Positions 1-7,538 of a stretch of DNA of 64,000 nucleotides are shown in pieces. Numbering within the stretch: position 1 is the stretch's first letter; every line of letters begins with the position of its first letter. The notes beneath the pieces are model-generated. The model was not told the DNA's origin and did not search any database. It was given only the letters and a program-made list of their open reading frames with translations. The position numbers and the translations under genes were made by a program. Source of the DNA: Pyrinomonadaceae bacterium (GTDB lineage Bacteria; Acidobacteriota; Blastocatellia; Pyrinomonadales; Pyrinomonadaceae); contig JAIBCC010000007.1 in NCBI GenBank assembly GCA_019694395.1, positions 1-64,000 of the forward strand, written 5' to 3'.

Positions 1-291
1 GGACTTAAATGTTGTTGCACTAAGATTCGATAACGATTTTGCAATCGTGGCTCAAGTTTTGGAACTTTTATTTCATACTTTACAATCTTATCAAAGAACT
101 TTTCTATTTGTGTAGAAACTAATGATGCTAATTGTGGGTAAATTAAGCACATAACCGTTTGAGCCATTGAAAATGGCGGCATAAATTTTATGTCGTTCTC
201 TTCGAGAACTTCAATAATTTGGTTGACCTTAAACCCATAGCTCGCGCTATGGGCTACAAATATCTCGTCATTTTCAATGACTTTATTAAGT
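1..291 (-). CDS. Partial ORF at left edge, unrecognised
   Basis: An open minus-strand frame runs from an in-frame stop near 291 off the left end of the window. It encodes a hydrophobic and charged segment containing MPPFSMAQTVMCLIYPQLAS followed by IEKFFDKIVKYEIKVPKLEP. The composition looks like a real protein, but no family is recognised. No ATG lies near the 5' end: the first in-frame methionine is the one before PPFS. The piece may therefore be a 5'-truncated or decayed gene, or one using a rare start. A perfect palindrome lies in its first third (234-253). Confidence 0.35.
234..253. repeat. Perfect palindrome CCCATAGC-TCGC-GCTATGGG
   Basis: Two perfect 8-bp arms, CCCATAGC and GCTATGGG, flank a TCGC loop. 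The hairpin resembles the short GC-rich palindromes dispersed as REP-like elements in AT-rich genomes. It lies inside the left-edge ORF, so it could also be coding sequence that happens to be palindromic. Confidence 0.45.
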
Positions 292-506
292 TAATTCCAA
301 TCTTCTCAACAGTTATTTTGGAAAGATGTCTATTTTTTTTCAACTAAATACGACTATAAAACATTGTAAATTTTACCCGCTTGTTTTTTCCAAAAACCCT
401 AAAAAGTTAAATTCCCTTTCCAAAAATCTAATATTTGATTTTTTTTTGTCCGGTTTAGGTTGCTTTTTTCGCATTTATCTAACGAGGGGCAGGAGGATTT
501 GAATTT
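292..506. other. AT-rich intergenic stretch
   Basis: No gene is seen here. It is AT-rich DNA with several T-tracts, between the left-edge ORF on the minus strand and the small membrane ORF on the plus strand. Its last bases (491-497, AGGAGGA) are the ribosome-binding site of that small ORF. Confidence 0.5.
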
Positions 507-668
507 ATGCAAATTTTTACTTTTATGTTTACATTTTTACTAATTCAAAGTAAATTTGAGCGGCAAGGCGGATTGGTCGGAATTTGTTTAACCTTCGGAA
601 TCGTAGGGTTTATTGTTTTGACAATTTTAGGTTGGGCAATTCTTATGAGCATTATAAAAAAGAAATAG
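507..668 (+). CDS. Small hydrophobic membrane protein, 53 aa
   Basis: This short ORF starts with ATG ten bases after a near-ideal Shine-Dalgarno (AGGAGGA at 491-497), which is the main support for it being real. The product begins MQIFTFMFTFLLIQ, has a short charged segment (KFERQGG), then a hydrophobic helix of about 25 residues, and ends in IIKKK. That suggests a one- or two-pass inner-membrane peptide with a positive cytoplasmic tail. A terminator-like hairpin follows at 733-761. No family is recognised. Confidence 0.5.
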   Translation: MQIFTFMFTFLLIQSKFERQGGLVGICLTFGIVGFIVLTILGWAILMSIIKKK

Positions 669-732
669 ATTAAGGATTTCCAATTTAACCATCCTTCAAT
701 TAATTATTTTTCTATCCATCAAAGAAAAGCAT

Positions 733-761
733 AAAGCTGTTCAATTCCGAGCAGCTTTTTT
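733..761 (+). terminator. Rho-independent terminator
   Basis: AAAGCTG (733-739) pairs with CAGCTTT (752-758) and the stem runs into a T-tract. It would end a transcript carrying the small ORF at 507-668. Confidence 0.6.
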
Positions 762-842
762 CAATCGCGAACTTGGCAAATTTTCAAAAAATTTCCGTCT
801 TATGTTTTGTAGTAATATTCTTAAATTCAAACATAACATTTT

Positions 843-1343
843 ATGAAAATTTTATTTACTTTAATTCTTTCAATATTTCTGAGTCTAAATTGTCTGTCTC
901 AGGACTCTTCAATTGAAAAAAATTTTGAGAAAAACAGAAAATCATTTTTTTTAACACATTTTAGCGTTGGTGAAGATGCAAGCAGCGGTTTTGATTATTT
1001 AGTTTATCGTCAGAAAACTTCGACCAAAAAAATCCGGGTGATTTGGAGTAATTATTCTCAGGCAACGGTGGATGATTACTATTTTGATGCCGGAAAACCG
1101 GTTTTATTGGTTAAATACGAGGCTAAACATAATCAATACAAAAGTCTTGCTAAAGGAATTATTTTGCCTCTTAAAACTTTAGAAAAATATTATTTTACTA
1201 ATTCAAAATTAATTTCCTGGTTTGAAAACGGAAAACCAATTTCAAATTCGGATTCACGTTGGGCAGAAAAGGAAAAAGAGTTGTTAGCAAGTTTTGACGA
1301 ACAATTAGAGACGTTTAGATCGCATTTACGTGGCGAATTATAA
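843..1343 (+). CDS. Secreted hypothetical protein
   Basis: A 166-aa protein with a Sec signal peptide (MKILFTLILSIFLSLNCLSQ), so it is probably periplasmic or exported. The mature part is charged, rich in Lys, Glu and Tyr, and has no domain I recognise. The Cys in the signal has Asn before it, which argues against a lipobox. The gene is monocistronic by eye: a terminator precedes it and another follows its stop. Function is unknown. Confidence 0.7.
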   Translation: MKILFTLILSIFLSLNCLSQDSSIEKNFEKNRKSFFLTHFSVGEDASSGFDYLVYRQKTSTKKIRVIWSNYSQATVDDYYFDAGKPVLLVKYEAKHNQYKSLAKGIILPLKTLEKYYFTNSKLISWFENGKPISNSDSRWAEKEKELLASFDEQLETFRSHLRGEL

Positions 1344-1351
1344 AAAAAACT

Positions 1352-1402
1352 AAGGAAGCACCCGACTGACTTTTCTTCAATTAAGCCGTTTGCTTCCTTT
1401 TT
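1352..1402 (+). terminator. Terminator-like hairpin with large loop
   Basis: AAGGAAGCA (1352-1360) pairs with TGCTTCCTT (1391-1399), followed by further Ts. The loop is long (30 bases). It lies just after the stop of the secreted protein gene. Confidence 0.5.
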
Positions 1403-1495
1403 GTTCCGCGTTTGGTCAGCGCGGAAGACTAAACTTTCCTTGGTGTTCCATTGAAATTATCAATCTCCCGCGATTTCCTGAAAATTCTTAAATTC

Positions 1496-2092
1496 TTATT
1501 TCCGGCTGACAAATTTGTTTCCTTTTATCCAAAAACGCCACGGCATCTCTGCAAATTCTTCAGCATAATCAATACCGATTCTTTTGCCCGTTTCAATTTC
1601 ATTTGCCGCAACTTCCTCAGCATTTTCTACCCAAATTTTGCTTCCTACCAGGTCTTCTCCATTAAAGCTGCGGTCAATTCCAAAAGCCAAACAAAGTTTC
1701 CCCGGTCCTGAAGTTAAATTCTGGTCTTTCATTTTGCCCCGGCGTTCGCGCATAATTTCAATTCCATCAATCGGCTCAACTGCCCGAATTAACAAAACGT
1801 GGGGGACTTCGGTTGAATTAGTAACAAAATTCAATTGCCAATACATCCCGTAAATAAAGAAAACATACACCTTACCGCCGATTTCATAAGTTATTTTATT
1901 TCGTTCTGTTCGTCTTCCCTCAAAAGAATGCGCGGCTTTATCAATTTCACCCAGATACGCCTCAACTTCAACAATTTTGCCCGAAACCCTTTCCCCATTT
2001 TCATTTGGCACCACCAAAACTTTTCCCAGAATTTCACGGGCAATCTGTAAAGTGTTTTCCCTGGTGTAAAATTCGCGCGGTATTTTTTTCAT
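1496..2092 (-). CDS. mpg: 3-methyladenine DNA glycosylase, AAG/MPG type
   Basis: A 198-aa monofunctional DNA glycosylase of the AAG/MPG family, which removes alkylated purines such as 3-methyladenine and hypoxanthine to start base-excision repair. VEVEAYLGEIDKAAHSF at about residues 41-57 matches the active-site segment of the human enzyme, with Glu44 in the place of the catalytic glutamate. VYVFFIYGMYWQLN (about 75-88) corresponds to the loop with the base-flipping tyrosine. TSGPGKLCLAFGI is the other conserved block. Length is normal for the bacterial family. The gene stands alone on the minus strand, so regulation with neighbours is unlikely. Confidence 0.93.
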   Translation of the reverse strand: MKKIPREFYTRENTLQIAREILGKVLVVPNENGERVSGKIVEVEAYLGEIDKAAHSFEGRRTERNKITYEIGGKVYVFFIYGMYWQLNFVTNSTEVPHVLLIRAVEPIDGIEIMRERRGKMKDQNLTSGPGKLCLAFGIDRSFNGEDLVGSKIWVENAEEVAANEIETGKRIGIDYAEEFAEMPWRFWIKGNKFVSRK

Positions 2093-2261
2093 AAATTAAT
2101 TTGATTTTGTAAAACTTAAAACCATTGTCTGACAAAAAACTTTTCCCTTTTTGTAATTTTTGCCGTAAAACACTTTACAATTTCTTACAAAAATTTCCTT
2201 TCAAATCAAACAATTATCGTTATATGATAACCCAATTATTTGTTTTAATTCGGGAGTTTTT

Positions 2262-4466
2262 ATGCAAAGATTTCTTTTGTTTTTATTTCTACTGTTACTT
2301 TTTACTTTTTCTTCATTCGCCCAAAAACCAACTCCAACCCCCGATGATGACGTGGTTAAGATTTCAACTACTTTAATTCAGTTGGATGTTGTTGTTACTG
2401 ATAAAAACGGCAAAATCATTAACGATTTGAAACAGGAAGATTTTGAAATTTACGAGAACGGAAAAAAACAGGACTTATCCAATTTCCTTTTTGTTTCAAA
2501 CGGAATTCCGGTTGGGAAAAACGTAAAAAAAGTTGAGAACCCGAAAAACTCAAATCCCGTAAATGACAAATTAGCTGTTCCCGTTCCGCCAACCCAAATC
2601 AAACCAAATCAGGTTAAACGAACTGTGGCATTGATTGTTGATGATTTAGGGCTTTCTTTTACCAGTATGATTTCAGTTCGGGCTGCTCTCAAAAAATTTG
2701 TTAATGAGCAAATGCAGGATGGAGATTTGGTAGCAATTATTTCGACTGGGAACGGCGCGGGGACGACTCAACAATTTACCTCGGATAAAAACCAACTTCT
2801 TAAAACGATTGATAGACTAAAGTGGAACGCTCAGGGACGATCAGGGATTACTCCTTTTGCCCCGCTTGGTCAAATTGATATGAATCAATCGCTTTCCGAT
2901 TCCACCACTACCACAACAACTGATTCCAACGGCAATGAAACCACTGAAATTGATACGCAGGCAGTTGAACAACAAACATACAATAAAAACTATCTTGAAG
3001 ACATTTTTTCGGTCGGAACATTAGGTGCGATAAATTATGTAGTTAAAGGAATGCGTGAATTGCCCGGCAGAAAATCCCTAATGTTATTTTCCGATGGATT
3101 TCCCGTTTGCACAATGGATTCGCAAACGGGGGAAACTGATTTAGACCGCTGCAAACGAATGGAGGATGCCGTTAAATTACTGACGGATTATTGCAACCGT
3201 TCATCTGTTTCTATTTATTCGTTTGATGCAAAAGGTTTAGCTAATACGATGTTGTCAGCGGCGGATTCCACAAACGGGGCTGATCTAGCTCAATCATTGC
3301 AAGATCGTTCCCAACAAAATACCGAAAATCAGGAAGGATTAAGAATGTTAGCCGACCAAACCGGAGGTTTTGCTTTTCTTAATCGGAACGATCTTTCAAA
3401 CGGGGTGAATTATGCCCTCGAAGATCAGAATGGTTATTATTTGCTTGGTTATCAACCAGATTCTGATTCTTTTGATCCAAAGACTTTGAAATTCAATAAA
3501 ATTCAAGTCAAAGTTAAACGCCCCGATTTAGAAGTCCGCTATCGAAACGGGTTTTACGGCTATACTGACACAAATCCTTTGGAACCAGTTACTCAAAATC
3601 CAACGGACAAGGCTGTTGCCGCTTTGATGTCGCCATTTACATCCGGCGAAATTCCCTTGCGTTTGAATACTATTTTCGGCAATAACGAAACAGGTTCATT
3701 TGTAAATTCTTATGTTCACATTGACGCAAAAAATTTAACTTTTGTTGATCAGCCTGATGGTTCAAAGAAACTGAATTTTGATATTTTAGCTTCAAGTTTC
3801 GGTGAAAACGGAGCGACCATTGACCAGGTTGGACGAGCCTATCGGTTGAGCGTTCCGCCGGAGACTTACAAACAAATGATGGAAGAGGGCTTTGTTTATA
3901 GTTTTGTTTTTCCGGTCAAAAAACCCGGCGCATTTCAGATGCGGGTTGCCGTGCGCGATGCAGTTACTTCAAAAATCGGTTCAGCCAGCCAATTTGTCGA
4001 AACACCTGATCTGAAAAAAGGTAGATTAGAGACTTCGGGACTTATTTTAGAAAACTTTACCGAGGATCCAAATCAAGAACCACTACAACATTTAACCGTT
4101 AATGATATTACAATCGGCAAAGGTGATCCGAAAGTTGATACTTCGCTCAGAAAATTTCAACAAGGCACTTTTTTGCGTTATGTTTTAGAAATTTATAATG
4201 CCAAATTGGATAAAAATTCAAAAACCGATATTAAAATCCAAACCCGAGTTTTTCGCGATGGCAAAGCCGTTTTGTTGACACCATTAAAACCCGTGGAAAT
4301 TTCCGACCAAAAAGATCTTAGCCGATTATTGTTCGGCGGAAAATTGGAATTAGGTAACGAATTAAAGCCGGGTGAATATATTCTGCAAGTAATTGTGAAA
4401 GATGGGTTAGCTAAGGAAAAGCAAAATTTAGCAACTCAATGGGTTTCATTTGAAATAGTTGAGTAA
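2262..4466 (+). CDS. VWFA-related secreted protein (Acidobacteria type)
   Basis: A 734-aa exported protein with a 21-residue signal peptide ending SSFAQ. Residues of about 30-75 (ISTTLIQLDVVVTDKNGKII) match the opening of the VWFA-related family that is abundant in Acidobacteria. A von Willebrand A-like fold follows, from VKRTVALIVDDLG to the GRKSLMLFSDG strand. The usual DxSxS metal site is replaced by a VDDLGLS segment, as is common in this family. The C-terminal 300 residues are beta-rich and may be Ig-like. The role is unknown; an adhesive or surface-scaffold role is inferred. Stretches of Thr and Asp around 210-225 look like a linker. Confidence 0.85.
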   Translation: MQRFLLFLFLLLLFTFSSFAQKPTPTPDDDVVKISTTLIQLDVVVTDKNGKIINDLKQEDFEIYENGKKQDLSNFLFVSNGIPVGKNVKKVENPKNSNPVNDKLAVPVPPTQIKPNQVKRTVALIVDDLGLSFTSMISVRAALKKFVNEQMQDGDLVAIISTGNGAGTTQQFTSDKNQLLKTIDRLKWNAQGRSGITPFAPLGQIDMNQSLSDSTTTTTTDSNGNETTEIDTQAVEQQTYNKNYLEDIFSVGTLGAINYVVKGMRELPGRKSLMLFSDGFPVCTMDSQTGETDLDRCKRMEDAVKLLTDYCNRSSVSIYSFDAKGLANTMLSAADSTNGADLAQSLQDRSQQNTENQEGLRMLADQTGGFAFLNRNDLSNGVNYALEDQNGYYLLGYQPDSDSFDPKTLKFNKIQVKVKRPDLEVRYRNGFYGYTDTNPLEPVTQNPTDKAVAALMSPFTSGEIPLRLNTIFGNNETGSFVNSYVHIDAKNLTFVDQPDGSKKLNFDILASSFGENGATIDQVGRAYRLSVPPETYKQMMEEGFVYSFVFPVKKPGAFQMRVAVRDAVTSKIGSASQFVETPDLKKGRLETSGLILENFTEDPNQEPLQHLTVNDITIGKGDPKVDTSLRKFQQGTFLRYVLEIYNAKLDKNSKTDIKIQTRVFRDGKAVLLTPLKPVEISDQKDLSRLLFGGKLELGNELKPGEYILQVIVKDGLAKEKQNLATQWVSFEIVE

Positions 4467-4583
4467 TCGAAAATTTAAATAGATTTGAAAAATTTATTGC
4501 ACAAATTTGTGAATTTGATATACCAAATAGAATGTTCAATTAAACAAAATGGCAAATAACAATTAAAATACCGTCTTTTTACT

Positions 4584-4612
4584 GCGGCACGATTTTCGCT
4601 GTGCGGTTTTTT
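4584..4612 (+). terminator. Weak terminator-like hairpin
   Basis: CGGCAC and GTGCGG flank a ten-base loop with one mismatch and are followed by six Ts. It is placed to end transcription of the VWFA gene. Confidence 0.35.
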
Positions 4613-4647
4613 AAGAAGTAGTTGAAATCTAAGTTTATGGAGCCCCT

Positions 4648-5697
4648 ATGCCATCAAATTCGATTTTCGTGAAAGCCTTTTTTGGAAAATTAATTACAAC
4701 CACATTTCTATTTTGCTTTTTCTTTATTGGTCAAAATGTTTTTTCCCAGAACAGCGACGCGCCGCAATATGCCAATGCCGAAGCAGGTTGGCAATGGGTC
4801 GGCAGCAGCGACGGGATTACCTATATTCCGGTTTGTTGGGAAAATCCGCAGAACTTTACCACCGAACGATTGTGGGTGCAAAATGCAATCACAAATACCT
4901 GGGAAAGTGTGGCTAATCTTTCGTTTTACGGATGGTCGCAATGTCAAACAAATAGTAAAGGAATCCGCATTTTAATTACCGATACCCGTTCAAATTCCCG
5001 AATTGGCAGACATCTTGACGGCAGACAAAACGGAATGGAACTTAATTTTACTTTCCGTAATTTTATGCCAAGCTGTCAGGCGGAAAATAAAAAAGAGTAT
5101 TGTATAAAATCAATTGCCGTTCACGAATTCGGTCATGCTTTGGGTTTTGCACACGAGCAGGACCGTGATGATTCAGCTTGTAATGCCGAACGAAATACTG
5201 GCGGCGGTTGGAAATTAACCGATTATGATACTGATTCGGTAATGAATTACTGCAATCCCCGCTGGAATAACGACGGAAAACTAAGTCCAAAAGATATTAA
5301 AGGTGTTCAAACACTTTACGGCGCAAAAGTTGTTAAATCCAAGGGAACATTTACAGTTAAGGATGTTTTGGATACTTCTGCCGGACAATTGTGGGAAAAT
5401 GTTGTTTTGGATTTTAGTAATACCGTTGGCGGTTTTCGTCAATTTTTCAGTTTAAGCAATTCTACTTCCAGTCAATCACGCGTTTGGAATTTTCCGAGTT
5501 CCGGCGTTCATTGTTATAAGGTTTGGACTAAAACCAGATTTACTGATGGAAAAGATTATTCGGGTTACGGCGAAGGATGTTTGACGCTAACACAGGGCAA
5601 ATTTTATTCTTTCAGTTTGATTCAAACGGGTTGGAACCCGAAAGGCTACTTCAACTTAAAAATTCAGAACGATTACAACACCAAAGAAATATTTTAG
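4648..5697 (+). CDS. Secreted metzincin zinc metalloprotease
   Basis: A 349-aa exported protease. An N-terminal hydrophobic segment (about 15-33) ends at VFSQ and acts as the signal. HEFGHALGFAHE at residues 159-170 is the extended metzincin zinc site, with three His ligands and catalytic Glu160. SVMNY at 197-201 supplies the Met-turn. The HExxHxxGFxHE form is closest to astacins, and the position after a WVQNAITNTWE helix also recalls matrixins. About 110 C-terminal residues form a beta-rich domain of unknown type. No propeptide cysteine switch is evident. It probably degrades extracellular protein. Confidence 0.85.
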   Translation: MPSNSIFVKAFFGKLITTTFLFCFFFIGQNVFSQNSDAPQYANAEAGWQWVGSSDGITYIPVCWENPQNFTTERLWVQNAITNTWESVANLSFYGWSQCQTNSKGIRILITDTRSNSRIGRHLDGRQNGMELNFTFRNFMPSCQAENKKEYCIKSIAVHEFGHALGFAHEQDRDDSACNAERNTGGGWKLTDYDTDSVMNYCNPRWNNDGKLSPKDIKGVQTLYGAKVVKSKGTFTVKDVLDTSAGQLWENVVLDFSNTVGGFRQFFSLSNSTSSQSRVWNFPSSGVHCYKVWTKTRFTDGKDYSGYGEGCLTLTQGKFYSFSLIQTGWNPKGYFNLKIQNDYNTKEIF

Positions 5698-5724
5698 TTG
5701 AATCCACTAAATCAATTACTTTTC

Positions 5725-5767
5725 AAGGCTTTGATCTAAATTCTGATTAAGATTAAAGCCTTTTTTA
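5725..5767 (+). terminator. Strong Rho-independent terminator
   Basis: A 13-bp stem pairs AAGGCTTTGATCT with AGATTAAAGCCTT (one G-T pair) and ends in a long T-rich run. It lies 28 bases after the metalloprotease stop. Confidence 0.85.
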
Positions 5768-5868
5768 TTTTTTTTCAGAAATTCTTCGACACATTTTTCC
5801 CAAAATTGTCAGTTATCAATGAAGGCATTATTTTGCCGTTAAATTTTTATAAAATTGAGGGAATAAAT

Positions 5869-6288
5869 ATGAACATCTTAGGCAAACATTTATCAGCTGT
5901 TTTAGCAGTTTTAGTAATTTTGTGTATTGGTTTGGGTTGCAATTTGAAATCCGATTCAGATTGGAAACAGGAATTACACGGAAAGAAATTAACCATGGCA
6001 AAAACTAGCGGTTCAATCAGCGACAGAATTGATATTTGGTTTTGCGGTTCTGGCGAATATGCTCGAAAAACTCAATTTTCAGGTTATTCAGGTGGGGGCT
6101 ACGGTGATTTTTCAATGGCAAACGAAAATGTCGAATTGGGAAATTGGGGTGTGGAATCAGGAACTCTTATTCTTCAATCAGAAAAAGGAGAAACAACCGA
6201 ATATTCTATTTCTCAAGGAATGGATAACAATGTCATTAAATTAAACGGCACAGGTTATTTGGTGACTACTCACAACGAATGCCGATAA
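5869..6288 (+). CDS. Small lipoprotein
   Basis: A 139-aa predicted lipoprotein. I chose the ATG at 5869 rather than the in-frame codon at 5806 because a GAGGGA ribosome-binding sequence precedes it and the product then begins with a proper signal (MNILGKHLSAVLAVLV) ending in the lipobox IGLGC. The mature chain starts CNLKSDSDWKQELHG and is Gly/Ser-rich with predicted beta strands. It is likely anchored in the outer or inner membrane. No family is recognised; small beta-rich lipoproteins of this size are often of unknown function. Confidence 0.7.
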   Translation: MNILGKHLSAVLAVLVILCIGLGCNLKSDSDWKQELHGKKLTMAKTSGSISDRIDIWFCGSGEYARKTQFSGYSGGGYGDFSMANENVELGNWGVESGTLILQSEKGETTEYSISQGMDNNVIKLNGTGYLVTTHNECR

Positions 6289-6339
6289 TTTGCAAAACAC
6301 TAATTGTTTTTTTCCATCTTGATTAAATTAAACGAGTTC

Positions 6340-6374
6340 CTCACTTTCCACTTTCCTCTCTCCACTTTCCACTT
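6340..6374. repeat. Heptamer tandem array after galE
   Basis: Five 7-bp units in exact register: CTCACTT, TCCACTT, TCCTCTC, TCCACTT, TCCACTT. The array reaches into the stop codon of galE (complement 6373-6375). It has the same 7-bp period and position as the arrays near 26085, 35708 and 35784. Confidence 0.75.
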
Positions 6375-7350
6375 AATAACCGCTCGGTTTATTTTGATGC
6401 CAGGTCCATGCACTTTGGATTATTGTTTCCAGATCGGCAAATTGTGGATTCCAGCCTAAAACTTCCCTTGCTTTTTTAGAATCAGCCACGAGCTTTGACG
6501 GGTCTCCCGCGCGGCGCGGGGCAATTTTAACTTCAAAATCTTTTCCGGTTACTTTTCTGGTTGCTTCTATAACCTCATTGACAGAAAAACCCTGCCCGTT
6601 CCCGAGATTAAAAAAGTTGGACTGATTTCCCTTTTGTAAATATTCTAACGCCAGCAGATGCGCCTGACTTAAATCGGAAATGTGAATGTAATCCCGAATT
6701 GCGGTTCCGTCCGGTGTCGGATAGTCATCGCCAAAAACTGAAATATGTGGAGTTTTTCCTTGTGCGGCATAAATAATCAACGGAATTAGATGTGTTTCAG
6801 GTTCGTGATCTTCACCGCGAGTTTCTGTCGCACCGCAGGCATTAAAATAACGCAGCGCCACATATTTCAAACCGTAGGCATGATCGTAGCTTTCCAAAAC
6901 CCTTTCGACCATAAATTTTGACCAGCCGTAAGGATTTGTCGGATGTTGGGGGTGTTTTTCGTCAATCGGGACGTATTGTGGTTCGCCGTAGGTTGCACAG
7001 GTTGATGAAAAAACAAATTGCTTGACCTTATTTTCGATCAAAACATCAAGCAGTTTAACCGTTTGAATAAAATTATTTTCAAAATATTTGTTCGGTTTTT
7101 CGACAGATTCACCAACATAGGCATACGCCGAAAAGTGCATACAAGCGGTGATTTTGTGTTCGCTTAAAATCTGTGTGACCAACGATTTATCCCCAATATC
7201 GCCCTGATAAAAAGGAATTGACGAATCAACCGCCTCACGATGCCCGTAAACCAAATTGTCAATAACTACTACTTTTTCCCCTTTGGTGCGTAAATCTTCT
7301 ACCGTTGCGCTACCGATGTATCCTGCACCGCCTGTAACTAAGATTGCCAT
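6373..7350 (-). CDS. galE: UDP-glucose 4-epimerase
   Basis: A 325-aa short-chain dehydrogenase-type epimerase that interconverts UDP-glucose and UDP-galactose using bound NAD. The Rossmann fingerprint GGAGYIGS lies at residues 7-14. [10 protein letters not shown] supplies the active-site Ser/Thr and [10 protein letters not shown] the YxxxK pair. The substrate region [17 protein letters not shown] and the length are typical. It supplies galactosyl units for surface polysaccharide. Its ATG overlaps the stop of a decayed aminopeptidase tail (TAATG), so it once followed that gene in a transcript. A heptamer array touches its stop codon. Confidence 0.95.
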   Translation of the reverse strand: MAILVTGGAGYIGSATVEDLRTKGEKVVVIDNLVYGHREAVDSSIPFYQGDIGDKSLVTQILSEHKITACMHFSAYAYVGESVEKPNKYFENNFIQTVKLLDVLIENKVKQFVFSSTCATYGEPQYVPIDEKHPQHPTNPYGWSKFMVERVLESYDHAYGLKYVALRYFNACGATETRGEDHEPETHLIPLIIYAAQGKTPHISVFGDDYPTPDGTAIRDYIHISDLSQAHLLALEYLQKGNQSNFFNLGNGQGFSVNEVIEATRKVTGKDFEVKIAPRRAGDPSKLVADSKKAREVLGWNPQFADLETIIQSAWTWHQNKPSGY

Positions 7351-7470
7351 TATTGTTTAAACCATCCCCTAATTTCTATTGCTCTTTCAATTACATCAAC
7401 ATTTTCCAAAATCTTCAAATGTCTAATTTTTTTTCCGACAAAACAGGATTTTCACTATTTTTACAATTAT
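7350..7470 (-). pseudogene. Decayed 3' end of an M1 aminopeptidase gene
   Basis: Minus-strand translation directly upstream of galE gives LKILENVDVIERAIEIRGWF and a stop. The first 13 residues are identical to the last part of the intact M1 aminopeptidase (LKILENVDVIERAVKIRQ). Upstream, NPVLSEKK matches the NPNLDKD region in a different frame; the shift lies in a run of eight A/T bases. Further upstream only stop-rich remnants remain. This is therefore a 3' relic of a second aminopeptidase copy, separated from the intact one by the kinase gene. Recent deletion or tandem duplication with loss would explain it. Confidence 0.7.
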
Positions 7471-7538
7471 TTTTGGTTTGATTGACCCATTTCCCAAATT
7501 TTCTCTTTTAATAAATATGCAATATTTACCAATTTCAT

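Noticed and set aside
5806-5868. Upstream start for the small lipoprotein
   Set aside because: It would place 21 extra residues before a complete lipoprotein signal, while the ATG at 5869 has a ribosome-binding site.
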